A DNA stretch of 53,356 bases, from the IMG/VR virus record IMGVR_UViG_3300038548_000358, positions 1 to 53,356 of that record. One strand, written 5' to 3'. Made by a program: the position numbers and the translations under genes. Numbering within the stretch: position 1 is the stretch's first letter; each line of letters starts with the position of its first letter. Positions 1-8,580 of the stretch are shown here, piece after piece. Source of the stretch: a virus. Below the pieces are notes generated by a model. That model was not told the DNA's origin, ran no database searches, and was given only the letters and a program-made list of their open reading frames with translations.

Positions 1-127
1 TTTTAATTTTTAAGTAGTATTGTTTTATAAATTTAATTATTTTAGTTTTAAGAATATAAAAAGATGATTTTAATTCACGTAAGTCGCTCAGCATCTCGTA
101 GTAGGTTCGTTTAGCTGTATTTAATAT
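1..127. repeat. Terminal direct repeat, left copy
   Basis: These 127 bases are identical to the last 127 bases of the window (53230-53356). A gene reads continuously through the join when the ends are fused, so the molecule is circular or circularly permuted. A length of exactly 127 equals a common maximum assembler k-mer, so the repeat is most likely an assembly overlap rather than a physical terminal repeat. Confidence 0.95.
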
Positions 128-463
128 CTCGTGTCTATATTCGTACACCACAAAAGCCATAGCGATCCCAACCTTAGACATGCCAAAACCTTGATTTGCG
201 ACAAGTATCAAATGCAGAAAATCTAAAATAGTTATGATAAATATCAGCTTTGAAATCTTTTTATCGATACCTTTATTAAAATGAATGCAATAGGCTAATA
301 TTAAAAAGCTTATTGCATTCACATAATACATCGCAAAGAAATCAACCCTCGTGCTTCTCTCAACAAAGAGAGATAGGTTTAGTCGGTAAGTCATCCCGAA
401 AAATAAAGTCGGGAGCTGTCCAAGTATAAGGGTCGATAATAATATTTTGTTTTTATTCGTCAT
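1..463 (-). CDS. Membrane protein of the lysis region (crosses the cut)
   Basis: The reading frame starts at ATG 463, which overlaps the end of the upstream 146-aa gene by 11 nt, runs to base 1 and continues through the circular join to a TGA at 53204. The full product is 162 aa. Hydrophobic segments lie near residues 7-27, 40-60 and 68-90, followed by a basic, helical C-terminal tail ending in IKRWLT. No family was recognised. It lies between another membrane protein and the M15 peptidase, so a role in lysis (holin, pinholin or spanin-like) is an inference from position only. Without closing the circle the gene looks truncated, which is why it is easily missed. Confidence 0.75.
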   Translation of the reverse strand, partial: MTNKNKILLSTLILGQLPTLFFGMTYRLNLSLFVERSTRVDFFAMYYVNAISFLILAYCIHFNKGIDKKISKLIFIITILDFLHLILVANQGFGMSKVGIAMAFVVYEYRHEILNTAKRTYYEMLSDLRELKSSFYILKTKIIKFIKQYYLKIK

Positions 464-893
464 CGGTCTTAGGTAATTCTCCAGCGATCAATTGCTTATT
501 GAAAGTACTCTCATCAATGTAGACATTATTCATAAGTTTATGAAGTAAGTACTGAAAAAGTACACCGAGTAAAAGCCCATAAAACATCTTATCTGAGAAG
601 TTTGGAACTGTGTCAGGGAAAAATCTATTTAAGAATGATAGCGCATCAGGGAAGAACCTGAATAAACTAAACGATACCATGTAAGCTAAAATAAAATCTA
701 TAAGGTTGTCGTTCAACCATATTTTAAAATCGAACTTTACACGGAAAGGTACCTGTTTCAATGCCATTTTTTTCTTTTTCAGGTCATACCTGACAATCTT
801 TACAATCAACATCCCAAAGATGGTGAAAAATGTGAAGGCTAGCACTTGTGCCAAACCTTGGTTTCCTATAATTAATTGGATAAATTCTTTCAT
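453..893 (-). CDS. Small membrane protein, holin-like by position
   Basis: The product is 146 aa with hydrophobic stretches near residues 12-32, 63-85 and 104-120, and short charged ends including a KKKK cluster near residue 40. The gene is the first of the lysis cassette. It has its own promoter-like TATATTAG at 923-930 and its stop overlaps the ATG of the next gene. The family is not recognised. A holin or holin-antiholin role is plausible because three further small membrane proteins and a peptidoglycan peptidase follow in the same direction, but nothing in the sequence proves it. Confidence 0.7.
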   Translation of the reverse strand: MKEFIQLIIGNQGLAQVLAFTFFTIFGMLIVKIVRYDLKKKKMALKQVPFRVKFDFKIWLNDNLIDFILAYMVSFSLFRFFPDALSFLNRFFPDTVPNFSDKMFYGLLLGVLFQYLLHKLMNNVYIDESTFNKQLIAGELPKTDDE

Positions 894-922
894 TTTAAAT
901 ATATTTAAGTTATTATTTTATG

Positions 923-930
923 CTAATATA
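923..930 (-). promoter_or_regulatory. Promoter -7 element TATATTAG (lysis cassette)
   Basis: On the minus strand this reads TATATTAG, one base from the Bacteroidetes TAnnTTTG consensus. It lies about 30 nt upstream of ATG 893, in the short gap after the fibre gene. It would allow expression of the lysis cassette independently of the structural genes. Confidence 0.45.
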
Positions 931-944
931 CGTTTTATTTTCTA

Positions 945-3900
945 TTATAATTTTATTCGTAATTCTCCTGTCGAGGTTCTATATACATCGCCTTGGTTTA
1001 AACTTGCTGCTGCTGTATCATCTGCGAAAACAGGTAGGGTTGTTAGGTTTAAGTTTTGTATTAACACTCTTCCATCTACATCTAACGTCATTTTAATACT
1101 CCCGTCAATCCTCCATTTCATTTCAGAGTTAGGTACTAAATTATCCTTATCGGAATCAAAAAATAAGGTGTTACCCTTATATTCTAGTCCTCCGTCTCCT
1201 GTATCATCCATTATTTTAACCGTAGTACCTTCGTCTGTACTTTCAAAAACAGCAGCGGTATTTATAGTTCCGGAATTAACAGAAATTGATCCATTAGCCG
1301 TAATAGTTTTAGCCTCAAAATCAAAAGCTGCCCCGTTCAAATTACTAGCATCCCAAACCTGTGAGCCTCCGTTGGCTGTTAGGTTGCCTAGCCTATTAAT
1401 AAAAACAACTTCTGTACCTACTGCGTCTCTAAAAGAAAAACCTTCATTGTCTGCGTTCGCTCTTGTCTGAAATGTTAAATTACCAAACTGATTACCTATT
1501 ATACTCCCTGCCTCTTGAGTTAAATCACCTGTTACAGATAATGCTTTGGTTGCAAAATCAGTATCACTCCTATTCAAATTACTAGCATCCCAAACTTGAT
1601 TGCCTCCGTTGGCTGTTATGTTGCCTAGTGCCGTTATATTGTTCGCTGACCAGTCAAAACTAGGACCATTAGAGTTACCGGAATTATATATATCTAGCCA
1701 ACTACCCCAAACAGCCGACTCTAGGTTACGCAATGAAATACTATTATTTGCAAAAGCTAACTGAGCTTTATTATCTACTCCGCTTTTTCCTACTGTCATA
1801 ACTCCGTTTCCGTCGGTGCTAGAGGCTGGAGCGTTAGGTATTCCGTTATTATATCTATCATATCTTAGCTCGTTATTTGCTAACGTAGGGAATATATCTA
1901 AATCAACTAACTGACCTCCTGTTATACTACTGGCTCCAGCATTACCTTCTTTAACAGTTCCGGCAGTAGTACCAAAATTTTTATTAAACGCTGTATTTGT
2001 TGATATTATTCCTCCGTTTGCAGTAAACAATTGTGATGCTGTCCCTAATGATGTTTTAAAACCTGTACTAGTAACGGTTCCCCCATTTGCTATTATGTCG
2101 CTAGGGAATGTTGCATCACCTCCTGAAAAATTATGTGAACTAGCTAGGTAATTGATAGGCATCAGAGATGATAAAGTTCTATTAAAAGACTGTATTATAG
2201 ATTTTGATCCATCGTTCCCTATTTCTAACCCTACGCCACTAGCAGCAGCTCTGTTACTAAACCCTGTAAATACGGCAGCTCCTCCGTTTATTTCTAAAGG
2301 TAGATTGGAATTTGTAGCAACTCCCGTTACTATATTATTAGTGACAAATAAGTCAGCGAATGTAGGGCTATCTGTAGCCTCTAGTGCCAACTCTCCTGCA
2401 GCTACTTGGTATATCTTACCTGCATCACCTGTGTAGCTACTAGGTGTATCCGTTAGTTGAGTAAACTCAGTAACCCCTGCACCTCCAATACCTCCTCCTG
2501 CTGTATTATTTGGAACAGTATTTCTTAGGTCATGCGTATCAATCAGCACCCAAGCATTGTTTTTAAATGTATATGTAAACCTAGCAATCAAGAACCCAAC
2601 TCCCTCGAATGCTTTAGATATAGTATAGTCCGAAAACCCATTAGAGTCATCTATGGCAGCCTGTGGGTTAGCAAAGGCATAAGAGTCAGAGGGTAAATTT
2701 AACATGATATGAGACTGCTCACCATCACTGTTAATAACTCCCCACATCACAAAACTAAAACTCGTATTGTTTAAAGTGTTTCCTTGTGAGTCTAAAATCT
2801 GAGTGTTTAGGTTCGTTATAGTTACGTAAGGGTTGGCTAAGTTGTTAACCACGTGTATATCATCTCCTGTCTCAGTATCCAATGCAGGGAATGACTGTAG
2901 GTGTAATTGTCTTACAATACCTCCCGTAGTAGCCACGAAAACATCATCGGGAGTAGGTCCCGTGTTTATGGTTGTAGTTCCTGCAACACCTGATTCCCAT
3001 TTAGCGTCTAATGTCCTTAGCCTAGAGGTTATATGTGATAAGTGACCTTGAAAGGTACTGGTGTCCTCTATGTGGTCGTTAAAATTTTGATTCCTTAAAG
3101 CCCCATCTGTTTGGGTCGAGGTGGCTGAGCGTAAGAATAAACTAGCTATTTTTATATGTTGTGCCACAGGAAAACCTGCGGTAGACAAGGTCAGTACTTT
3201 AGTGCTTTGAGGTATATAAACGTAGTTAAGTTGAGGATTAGAGTCTGTACCCGCTGTCAAGGTGATTGTAGCTGCAGGTGAGGTGTCTAATGTTGTTAGC
3301 CCATCACTAAACCTCATGGTTAGGTCAGGATGCCCGTTGGCGGGTATTAAACTACCTGTAATTGTTGCCCCGTCGCTAGTCGCATTAAATATAAATGTTT
3401 GAGTAATTACACCGTTCCAAAATCCTATAAACACGTCATTTACATCGTCCCGAATGTCTACTGCTATTTTACCTGTTACCCCTACATCTGTAACAGTCCC
3501 CATCAAAATAGCGTAGTTCGGGAACTCAGGCTCGACATTGGTCAAATCTCCCGCTACAGTAGGTGAGATGTACACAAACCCCTCTGAATAAGTAGAGGTG
3601 TCGGTCTCTAAAATCCCTGAGATTGTAACTGTTCCATTTTCACCATCAAGAACATCCCCATCTAAAAGCCCTACTTGGTTCTCAATAGTCTCATGGGAGT
3701 TAGCTATCGCATACCCTATGTTGGTAACTCCTAAAGTAGATGTACCAAGAGGGTAAACAGCTTTACCTCCAAATAAAGTACCTCCTGAGTTATTATGTAC
3801 AGGGATACCTTTTATCCTAGCCCCTAGCTGAAACACAGTTAAGTGCGTGGCTTTCTTATTTTGGTTTACTAAAACTATACTATCGTTAACGCTCGCAACA

Positions 3901-3992
3901 TTTGGAGCTGAGATCGTAGTACTTATCTGGGCAAAACTGATTGAAGTAACCAGCATCACCATTGCTAAAAATATTTTTTTCATTGTTTTCAT
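945..3992 (-). CDS. Large tail fibre / receptor-binding protein with signal peptide
   Basis: This is a 1015-aa protein, last of the tail operon. The N-terminus (MKTMKKIFLAMVMLVTSISFAQ) has a basic start, a hydrophobic core and a FAQ end, which is a typical Sec signal peptide with cleavage near residue 22. The rest is Gly/Ser/Thr/Asn-rich beta-type sequence. Three copies of a motif ending in VWDASNLN or a variant lie near residues 790-890. The C-terminus ends LNQGDVYRTSTGELRIKL, a form common at the ends of Bacteroidetes phage fibre proteins. Size, composition, repeats and position after the tail genes support a receptor-binding fibre. A Sec signal on a virion protein is odd. Alternatives are a secreted phage-encoded adhesin, or a signal-like segment that is not processed. 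Confidence 0.75.
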   Translation of the reverse strand: MKTMKKIFLAMVMLVTSISFAQISTTISAPNVASVNDSIVLVNQNKKATHLTVFQLGARIKGIPVHNNSGGTLFGGKAVYPLGTSTLGVTNIGYAIANSHETIENQVGLLDGDVLDGENGTVTISGILETDTSTYSEGFVYISPTVAGDLTNVEPEFPNYAILMGTVTDVGVTGKIAVDIRDDVNDVFIGFWNGVITQTFIFNATSDGATITGSLIPANGHPDLTMRFSDGLTTLDTSPAATITLTAGTDSNPQLNYVYIPQSTKVLTLSTAGFPVAQHIKIASLFLRSATSTQTDGALRNQNFNDHIEDTSTFQGHLSHITSRLRTLDAKWESGVAGTTTINTGPTPDDVFVATTGGIVRQLHLQSFPALDTETGDDIHVVNNLANPYVTITNLNTQILDSQGNTLNNTSFSFVMWGVINSDGEQSHIMLNLPSDSYAFANPQAAIDDSNGFSDYTISKAFEGVGFLIARFTYTFKNNAWVLIDTHDLRNTVPNNTAGGGIGGAGVTEFTQLTDTPSSYTGDAGKIYQVAAGELALEATDSPTFADLFVTNNIVTGVATNSNLPLEINGGAAVFTGFSNRAAASGVGLEIGNDGSKSIIQSFNRTLSSLMPINYLASSHNFSGGDATFPSDIIANGGTVTSTGFKTSLGTASQLFTANGGIISTNTAFNKNFGTTAGTVKEGNAGASSITGGQLVDLDIFPTLANNELRYDRYNNGIPNAPASSTDGNGVMTVGKSGVDNKAQLAFANNSISLRNLESAVWGSWLDIYNSGNSNGPSFDWSANNITALGNITANGGNQVWDASNLNRSDTDFATKALSVTGDLTQEAGSIIGNQFGNLTFQTRANADNEGFSFRDAVGTEVVFINRLGNLTANGGSQVWDASNLNGAAFDFEAKTITANGSISVNSGTINTAAVFESTDEGTTVKIMDDTGDGGLEYKGNTLFFDSDKDNLVPNSEMKWRIDGSIKMTLDVDGRVLIQNLNLTTLPVFADDTAAASLNQGDVYRTSTGELRIKL
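1336..1391. repeat. Internal repeat of fibre gene, copy A
   Basis: About 56 bp nearly identical to 1571-1627. It contains ATTACTAGCATCCCAAAC and CCTCCGTTGGCTGTTA, and encodes the NLTANGGSQVWDASNLN unit. Such repeats allow length change by recombination in fibre genes. Confidence 0.8.
1571..1627. repeat. Internal repeat of fibre gene, copy B
   Basis: Second copy of the repeat at 1336-1391, in the same reading frame, encoding the NITANGGNQVWDASNLN unit with a few substitutions. Confidence 0.8.
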
Positions 3993-4004
3993 TTTATTTG
4001 TATT

Positions 4005-4400
4005 TTAAAATCCACTAAATTTCTCGTAAATCGCATCGTTTGTAAAGTCAGTTTGATCACCACCTCTATACACCGCCATAAGGAAGGTAACAGAATTGGA
4101 GTAGCCTATTATCACATCATTAACCTCAAGAGTGTTAAGGTTGACCGTATTAGCTACATCTTTATGTATTCTGAAAGGTTTACCGTCTATAATTATAAGC
4201 CTATCGGCTAAAGCTTGAGTTATTATTTTCTGTATCTCAAGTTTCTGAGTAACTCCATTTTCCCTAACAGGTAGATTAGCCGAGGTTACTATCCCCGCCA
4301 TCTCAGGTAGCTCATCGATATTTTTTGACTCGGTTATAACTCCGTTTATCCACACCACTATGGCGTTTATCGCATCTGTATTTTGTTGAGTTGTTGCCAT
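4005..4400 (-). CDS. Unknown tail-region protein
   Basis: The product is 131 aa and soluble, with no signal or membrane segment. It has a hydrophobic N-terminal helix (DAINAIVVWINGVI), then mixed alpha/beta sequence. It lies 4 nt after the 665-aa tail protein and 12 nt before the fibre gene, so it is co-transcribed with both. A small baseplate, fibre-attachment or fibre-chaperone role would suit this position, but no family is recognised. Confidence 0.75.
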   Translation of the reverse strand: MATTQQNTDAINAIVVWINGVITESKNIDELPEMAGIVTSANLPVRENGVTQKLEIQKIITQALADRLIIIDGKPFRIHKDVANTVNLNTLEVNDVIIGYSNSVTFLMAVYRGGDQTDFTNDAIYEKFSGF

Positions 4401-4403
4401 AAT

Positions 4404-6401
4404 TTATAGTTTAATGTAAGTATTATCATCTGTTAATAGTCCAATTATTGGAGCGATACTTTCGATCTCAGTTCCTTGACCGTCTACCTCTGAGTTATAA
4501 ACGTTACCATCTTTAGTAAATGTAGCGGTGACAGTTATCAAATTAGAGTTTCCCCAAGGTTCGGTCTCAGGATCGCCTGATATTACGTACTTAACCCCAT
4601 CCAAGTACAACTCCTTATGTAGTATCGCTTGTGTGATTTGTCGCATAATTCCGAAAGTCACAGGTGAGAACGTAAGGATTTTAGTCTCGTACATCTGAGA
4701 GTTTAAAAGTATAGTGTTGGTATCTGTGTTTAATGCGTCTATTTTTGGATCTATTCCAGGAATAAACGTCTCAAAGTTAACCCTTATTAGGTTCTGAATA
4801 CCCGTGGAGTAAAACACATCTGTATTAGTTGGGTTCCAATACCTGATCTCCATGGTGTCCTCAAACCTCTCAGCCACTTCTATTTTTTCGCTAAGTTCTC
4901 GAACGTCATCGAACACTGCATCGGTAGCCAAAACCTCAACTTGTATGATTTGGTCCTCGTATATTGAAAAATCTACCTCGAACTCATATACCTCAAAGTT
5001 CTCTATGTTGTAGATAGAACTGGCTATTATTGTTGCAGGAATACCTCCATACACCAAATTAATGACTAGGACATCAGCGTTTACTGAGGCGTTAAATATA
5101 ATATCAACGATATCAAACCAACCCGTCCCATCTAAGAAAATGGAGTTACCAATGATACCGAAATCAGGCAGAGCACCATTTAGTGCATACGTCCCATTTT
5201 GGATATCTGTATCGTAATCGTAGGTATTCCCTGAGGTAAAATACACCCCTGTCTGAGTTCCATTTATGTCGTAATAGGTAGAGTCTAATTTAGATTTTCT
5301 GCCTAAATTCGAGGAGTGTTTAGTTATTGCGAGGGTATCTTTTGTGCCATCTTCTTTTATCACGTTCACCTCTCGGGTGTCCCTGTTAGTTTTAAACTGT
5401 ATAGGCCTATCGGTGTCACAAGTTTGAAACTGTTGAATTGTTTGGTATGGCAGCAATACGTTGTTCTCACAGCTCAGTGTATTTTCTTCGTTCTTATAGT
5501 TGGAGCAATCACCCCAAACGATATCTCTTTTAAATCTTATCGACATTGACTTAGACAAGGAGAAAAAAGGTACTGTTGCGTCCACGCTAGGTGTGAAGTC
5601 ATCAACTACAAAGGCATCATTTACATTACATCCAAATTGATCCCGAACGTATGCCGTGTAATTACCTGGGAGTATTCCCGTGAATGTGTTGGAGACTTTG
5701 AAAGTTATATTGTCTAGTGAGTACTCCAAGGCTAAGCCGTCTACAGAGGACACATTTATAGTCACAGTGGCCCCAATAGGAGCACCTAAGATATTAACCG
5801 TTATATTCGAGGCTGATAATGTTTGAGGGGTTGTTACCGCCTCAGTGTCTTGCTCAGCCGTGGCACTCTCGCATATTATCGAGATATTATCACCTCTTAC
5901 CCATTCGAAAAAGAAAGGGTTAACGAGATTAGGGTCAATCACTAGGGGAGAGGTTACTTTCACAGCTAACTCACTCGTGTCCACTTGCACCTTAACATGA
6001 GAGCAAACAGGGTTAACTGTAGGAGCCAAAAAAGTCACATCGTCAATAGTAAAAGGAGGTGCCTCAACTTGATTATCTATAAAGGTGGTTACCTTACCTA
6101 GAGTAGTATTAAACTCCTCCACGAATACTACGTTTGGTTGGGTGGCTTCTATCGTCACAACATTCCCTATGCGGGTAACAACGTACAGCCCCGTAGTTGT
6201 GTAATCTGCGGTTACTGCAGCCGTGTAAAAGACTGCCGAGTTTACAGAACTAATGCCTATCGTAGATTGGAAAGAAGCCGTTCGAGACAGTTCAAAAGTT
6301 TCAAATATATCCACCCCCGACAAGTTGTTCGATATAAGGATAGTTTCTCCCACGATTAATGGGTGCGTGTTAAAGGTTAAAACTATTTTACTTTTTGCCA
6401 T
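4404..6401 (-). CDS. Tail/baseplate protein with SprB-like repeat
   Basis: The product is 665 aa. Residues about 212-258 read as a SprB-type repeat: a beta-rich segment with LEYSLDNITF, SNTFTGILPGNYTAYVRD and a terminal FGC. This matches the usual pattern of that family (YSLDG..., FTGL..G.YTV.VKD..GC), known from flavobacterial gliding adhesins and many Bacteroidetes surface proteins. The remainder is beta-rich and unrecognised, with several Cys around residues 290-320. It lies between two large tail genes, 4 nt from each neighbour, so it is probably a virion tail or baseplate subunit with an adhesive domain. Confidence 0.7.
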   Translation of the reverse strand: MAKSKIVLTFNTHPLIVGETILISNNLSGVDIFETFELSRTASFQSTIGISSVNSAVFYTAAVTADYTTTGLYVVTRIGNVVTIEATQPNVVFVEEFNTTLGKVTTFIDNQVEAPPFTIDDVTFLAPTVNPVCSHVKVQVDTSELAVKVTSPLVIDPNLVNPFFFEWVRGDNISIICESATAEQDTEAVTTPQTLSASNITVNILGAPIGATVTINVSSVDGLALEYSLDNITFKVSNTFTGILPGNYTAYVRDQFGCNVNDAFVVDDFTPSVDATVPFFSLSKSMSIRFKRDIVWGDCSNYKNEENTLSCENNVLLPYQTIQQFQTCDTDRPIQFKTNRDTREVNVIKEDGTKDTLAITKHSSNLGRKSKLDSTYYDINGTQTGVYFTSGNTYDYDTDIQNGTYALNGALPDFGIIGNSIFLDGTGWFDIVDIIFNASVNADVLVINLVYGGIPATIIASSIYNIENFEVYEFEVDFSIYEDQIIQVEVLATDAVFDDVRELSEKIEVAERFEDTMEIRYWNPTNTDVFYSTGIQNLIRVNFETFIPGIDPKIDALNTDTNTILLNSQMYETKILTFSPVTFGIMRQITQAILHKELYLDGVKYVISGDPETEPWGNSNLITVTATFTKDGNVYNSEVDGQGTEIESIAPIIGLLTDDNTYIKL

Positions 6402-6405
6402 AATA

Positions 6406-8580
6406 TTAAGTTATTTTAGCCCTAGAGACTGGTTTATTTGCTCTTATCGCTTTCCATTTACCCTCCTTATTAGGTTTTAATTCAAGTAAATATACTGATT
6501 CTTTTCTGTTGTTCTCGTTTATAATTTCAATTTGACCGTAATAGTTCATGATTTCCGAGCCATTAACTACCGTTTTGCCTTGTACTTGTTTAAGTATTTC
6601 CGTGGTAACTTCATGCTCAAACTCCACAATCTCAGGAAGCAGGAAAGATTTTTCTAACTCTGAAACTTTAATGCTTCCGTTCTCAGCTATCTCATTTTGT
6701 CCAATTAATTGAGTTGATAGGTTGCTATTTCCTAGACTGCTCGAGAACTTAACATCCGAGTTTTGGTAAACGTTCAGCCCTGCACTTATCCACCACCCGA
6801 ACCTTTTTAAAATGTTCATCGGGCTAAATCTTAAATTCTGAGCTGTGTCAGGAGAAAATACACCTGTTGGTGCTTTTTGGAAATCATCTTGCCAAAGTCT
6901 CTGTTCAAAAATATCCGTAATCCCTCTTTTTAAATCCATTAAAAAAACATCATTATCGTATCTAGTATCCTCCTCGGGGTTGGTTAAAATACTTTTCCTT
7001 CTTGCGAACTCCATCCCATAGGAGTCAGCTCTATATACTGATATTTTACGAAATACTTTCTCAATTCGTTTTATTATCGTGGTGAAAGTGTTTTTTGTAT
7101 TGTACTCATCAAGTCCCATCGCCTCCTCGTAGAGGTTGTCTCCGCTAGGCTTTTTAAATCCGAACTCTAAACCACTGTAAAAATAATCTTTTGCGACTGA
7201 TCTTTTTATGTTCTTGACTTGGTTGGGTAGCTTTACAGTAACTACTTTTTGATAGAAGTATCTCAAGTCCTCAAACCTTACGAACTCCTTAAACCCTACT
7301 TTCTCAATCCCGTAGCCTGTATTCCAAACAGCGTTATAGCTAGCCTCGAAATCCTTAAAGGATGTCTGTATAAATTTATCCTGTAGTCTCCTAACCATTG
7401 CCCCTGAGGTCATCCCTGTTAAAGCACCAACCCCGTCCTGAGTATTCCCTAAATCAGTTCGACCTAGAAACTCGGATACTAGAGCGTCATCTTGTCCGGA
7501 TACTACTTGTATTATTTTCTGCAATGCCTCAAAAGGGAGGGTGAATTCTGCCTGAGAACTTTCTGCAAAACTGTTTTCCTCGATTAAAATACCCATAGGC
7601 TCCCAAGTATAGAACGTATCCCTTATGGAATTACTATGGGTTGCTAAGGCTAAGCTTTCCCCCGCCAATAGGTCGATGATTACCTCGCCACTAAAAGAGA
7701 TTTCACCGTTTGCAGCTGCTAAGGTATCCAATGTTTGAAAAGACTTAAAGTCATAATTGGTCCCGTTTTCGTAGATAACTAAATCCAACCTAATGTTGTT
7801 AGTTTGTGTACTTGTCCAACTGTAGTCAACGTCAATGGTTAGTTTTAAAGTCTTATTTTTATCAGCATCTGCATAGAACATGTTGCCCGTAACCCCGTTA
7901 TTATAGGAGGTGGTTATCTCATTTACGTGCAAATCTGTAATGGTTTGAACACTATCATCGCTAGAACTCAGGACTTTTAAAGGTAAAGCCCTTGCCTCAA
8001 AAGATTGGCCTATATTATGCTCTACTTTTAACGGGTTCTCCTGAGAGGTGTTTAGGTCTAGTTGAGATACTAAAAATATACTCCTGCCCTCTAAAGCCAC
8101 AGTATTGGTGATTATCTTCTGTATTGCGTTCCCGTCCATGTCATCCTCTCGGTTGAGTAGTAACTTCTCGTTTTGTCTTGCCTTTATGGCTGAGTATAAG
8201 CCACTCTCGTTAAACTTAACGCTCGCTTTGTTGTTTTGTACTGACAGCGTACTTAAGTCCAGAAAACCCCTGTAGGCTTCACCCCATTCATCTGTTTGAG
8301 GGTCTCGTTCCTCTTTGATGAGTACTATGTCGGCATTGATGCCCTGCTGAGCATAAACCCCAGTTATATAGTCAAGCCCTCCGTTATTGTTTTCGTCTCC
8401 TCGGTAGAACTTAAGATTGTTTGATAGGTTGATAAACACACCATGTACTTTTAAAGACCTCTTGAAAGTCTTTTCGTCATCGTTCCAACCCTCAGGCTCA
8501 GAGATAACCAGACTTTTAAAGACGGGATTTCTTAAGGTGTACCTTACTCGGTTGTCGTATGTAGGCTGAATTCTATTCAT
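6406..8580 (-). CDS. Large tail protein downstream of tape measure (distal tail/baseplate candidate)
   Basis: The product is 724 aa, soluble, of mixed beta and helical sequence, with no recognised catalytic motif. The N-terminus (residues 1-130) is beta-rich; the middle has a long helical part (about 400-560). Its ATG shares a base with the stop of the tape measure gene, so the two are translationally coupled. In siphoviruses this position holds the distal tail protein or tail-associated hub, so a baseplate or tail-tip hub role is inferred from order and size alone. Confidence 0.7.
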   Translation of the reverse strand: MNRIQPTYDNRVRYTLRNPVFKSLVISEPEGWNDDEKTFKRSLKVHGVFINLSNNLKFYRGDENNNGGLDYITGVYAQQGINADIVLIKEERDPQTDEWGEAYRGFLDLSTLSVQNNKASVKFNESGLYSAIKARQNEKLLLNREDDMDGNAIQKIITNTVALEGRSIFLVSQLDLNTSQENPLKVEHNIGQSFEARALPLKVLSSSDDSVQTITDLHVNEITTSYNNGVTGNMFYADADKNKTLKLTIDVDYSWTSTQTNNIRLDLVIYENGTNYDFKSFQTLDTLAAANGEISFSGEVIIDLLAGESLALATHSNSIRDTFYTWEPMGILIEENSFAESSQAEFTLPFEALQKIIQVVSGQDDALVSEFLGRTDLGNTQDGVGALTGMTSGAMVRRLQDKFIQTSFKDFEASYNAVWNTGYGIEKVGFKEFVRFEDLRYFYQKVVTVKLPNQVKNIKRSVAKDYFYSGLEFGFKKPSGDNLYEEAMGLDEYNTKNTFTTIIKRIEKVFRKISVYRADSYGMEFARRKSILTNPEEDTRYDNDVFLMDLKRGITDIFEQRLWQDDFQKAPTGVFSPDTAQNLRFSPMNILKRFGWWISAGLNVYQNSDVKFSSSLGNSNLSTQLIGQNEIAENGSIKVSELEKSFLLPEIVEFEHEVTTEILKQVQGKTVVNGSEIMNYYGQIEIINENNRKESVYLLELKPNKEGKWKAIRANKPVSRAKIT

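Noticed and set aside
706-1470. Long plus-strand reading frame opposite the fibre and lysis genes
   Set aside because: It lies antisense to two well-supported genes, has shadow composition and no promoter or leader.
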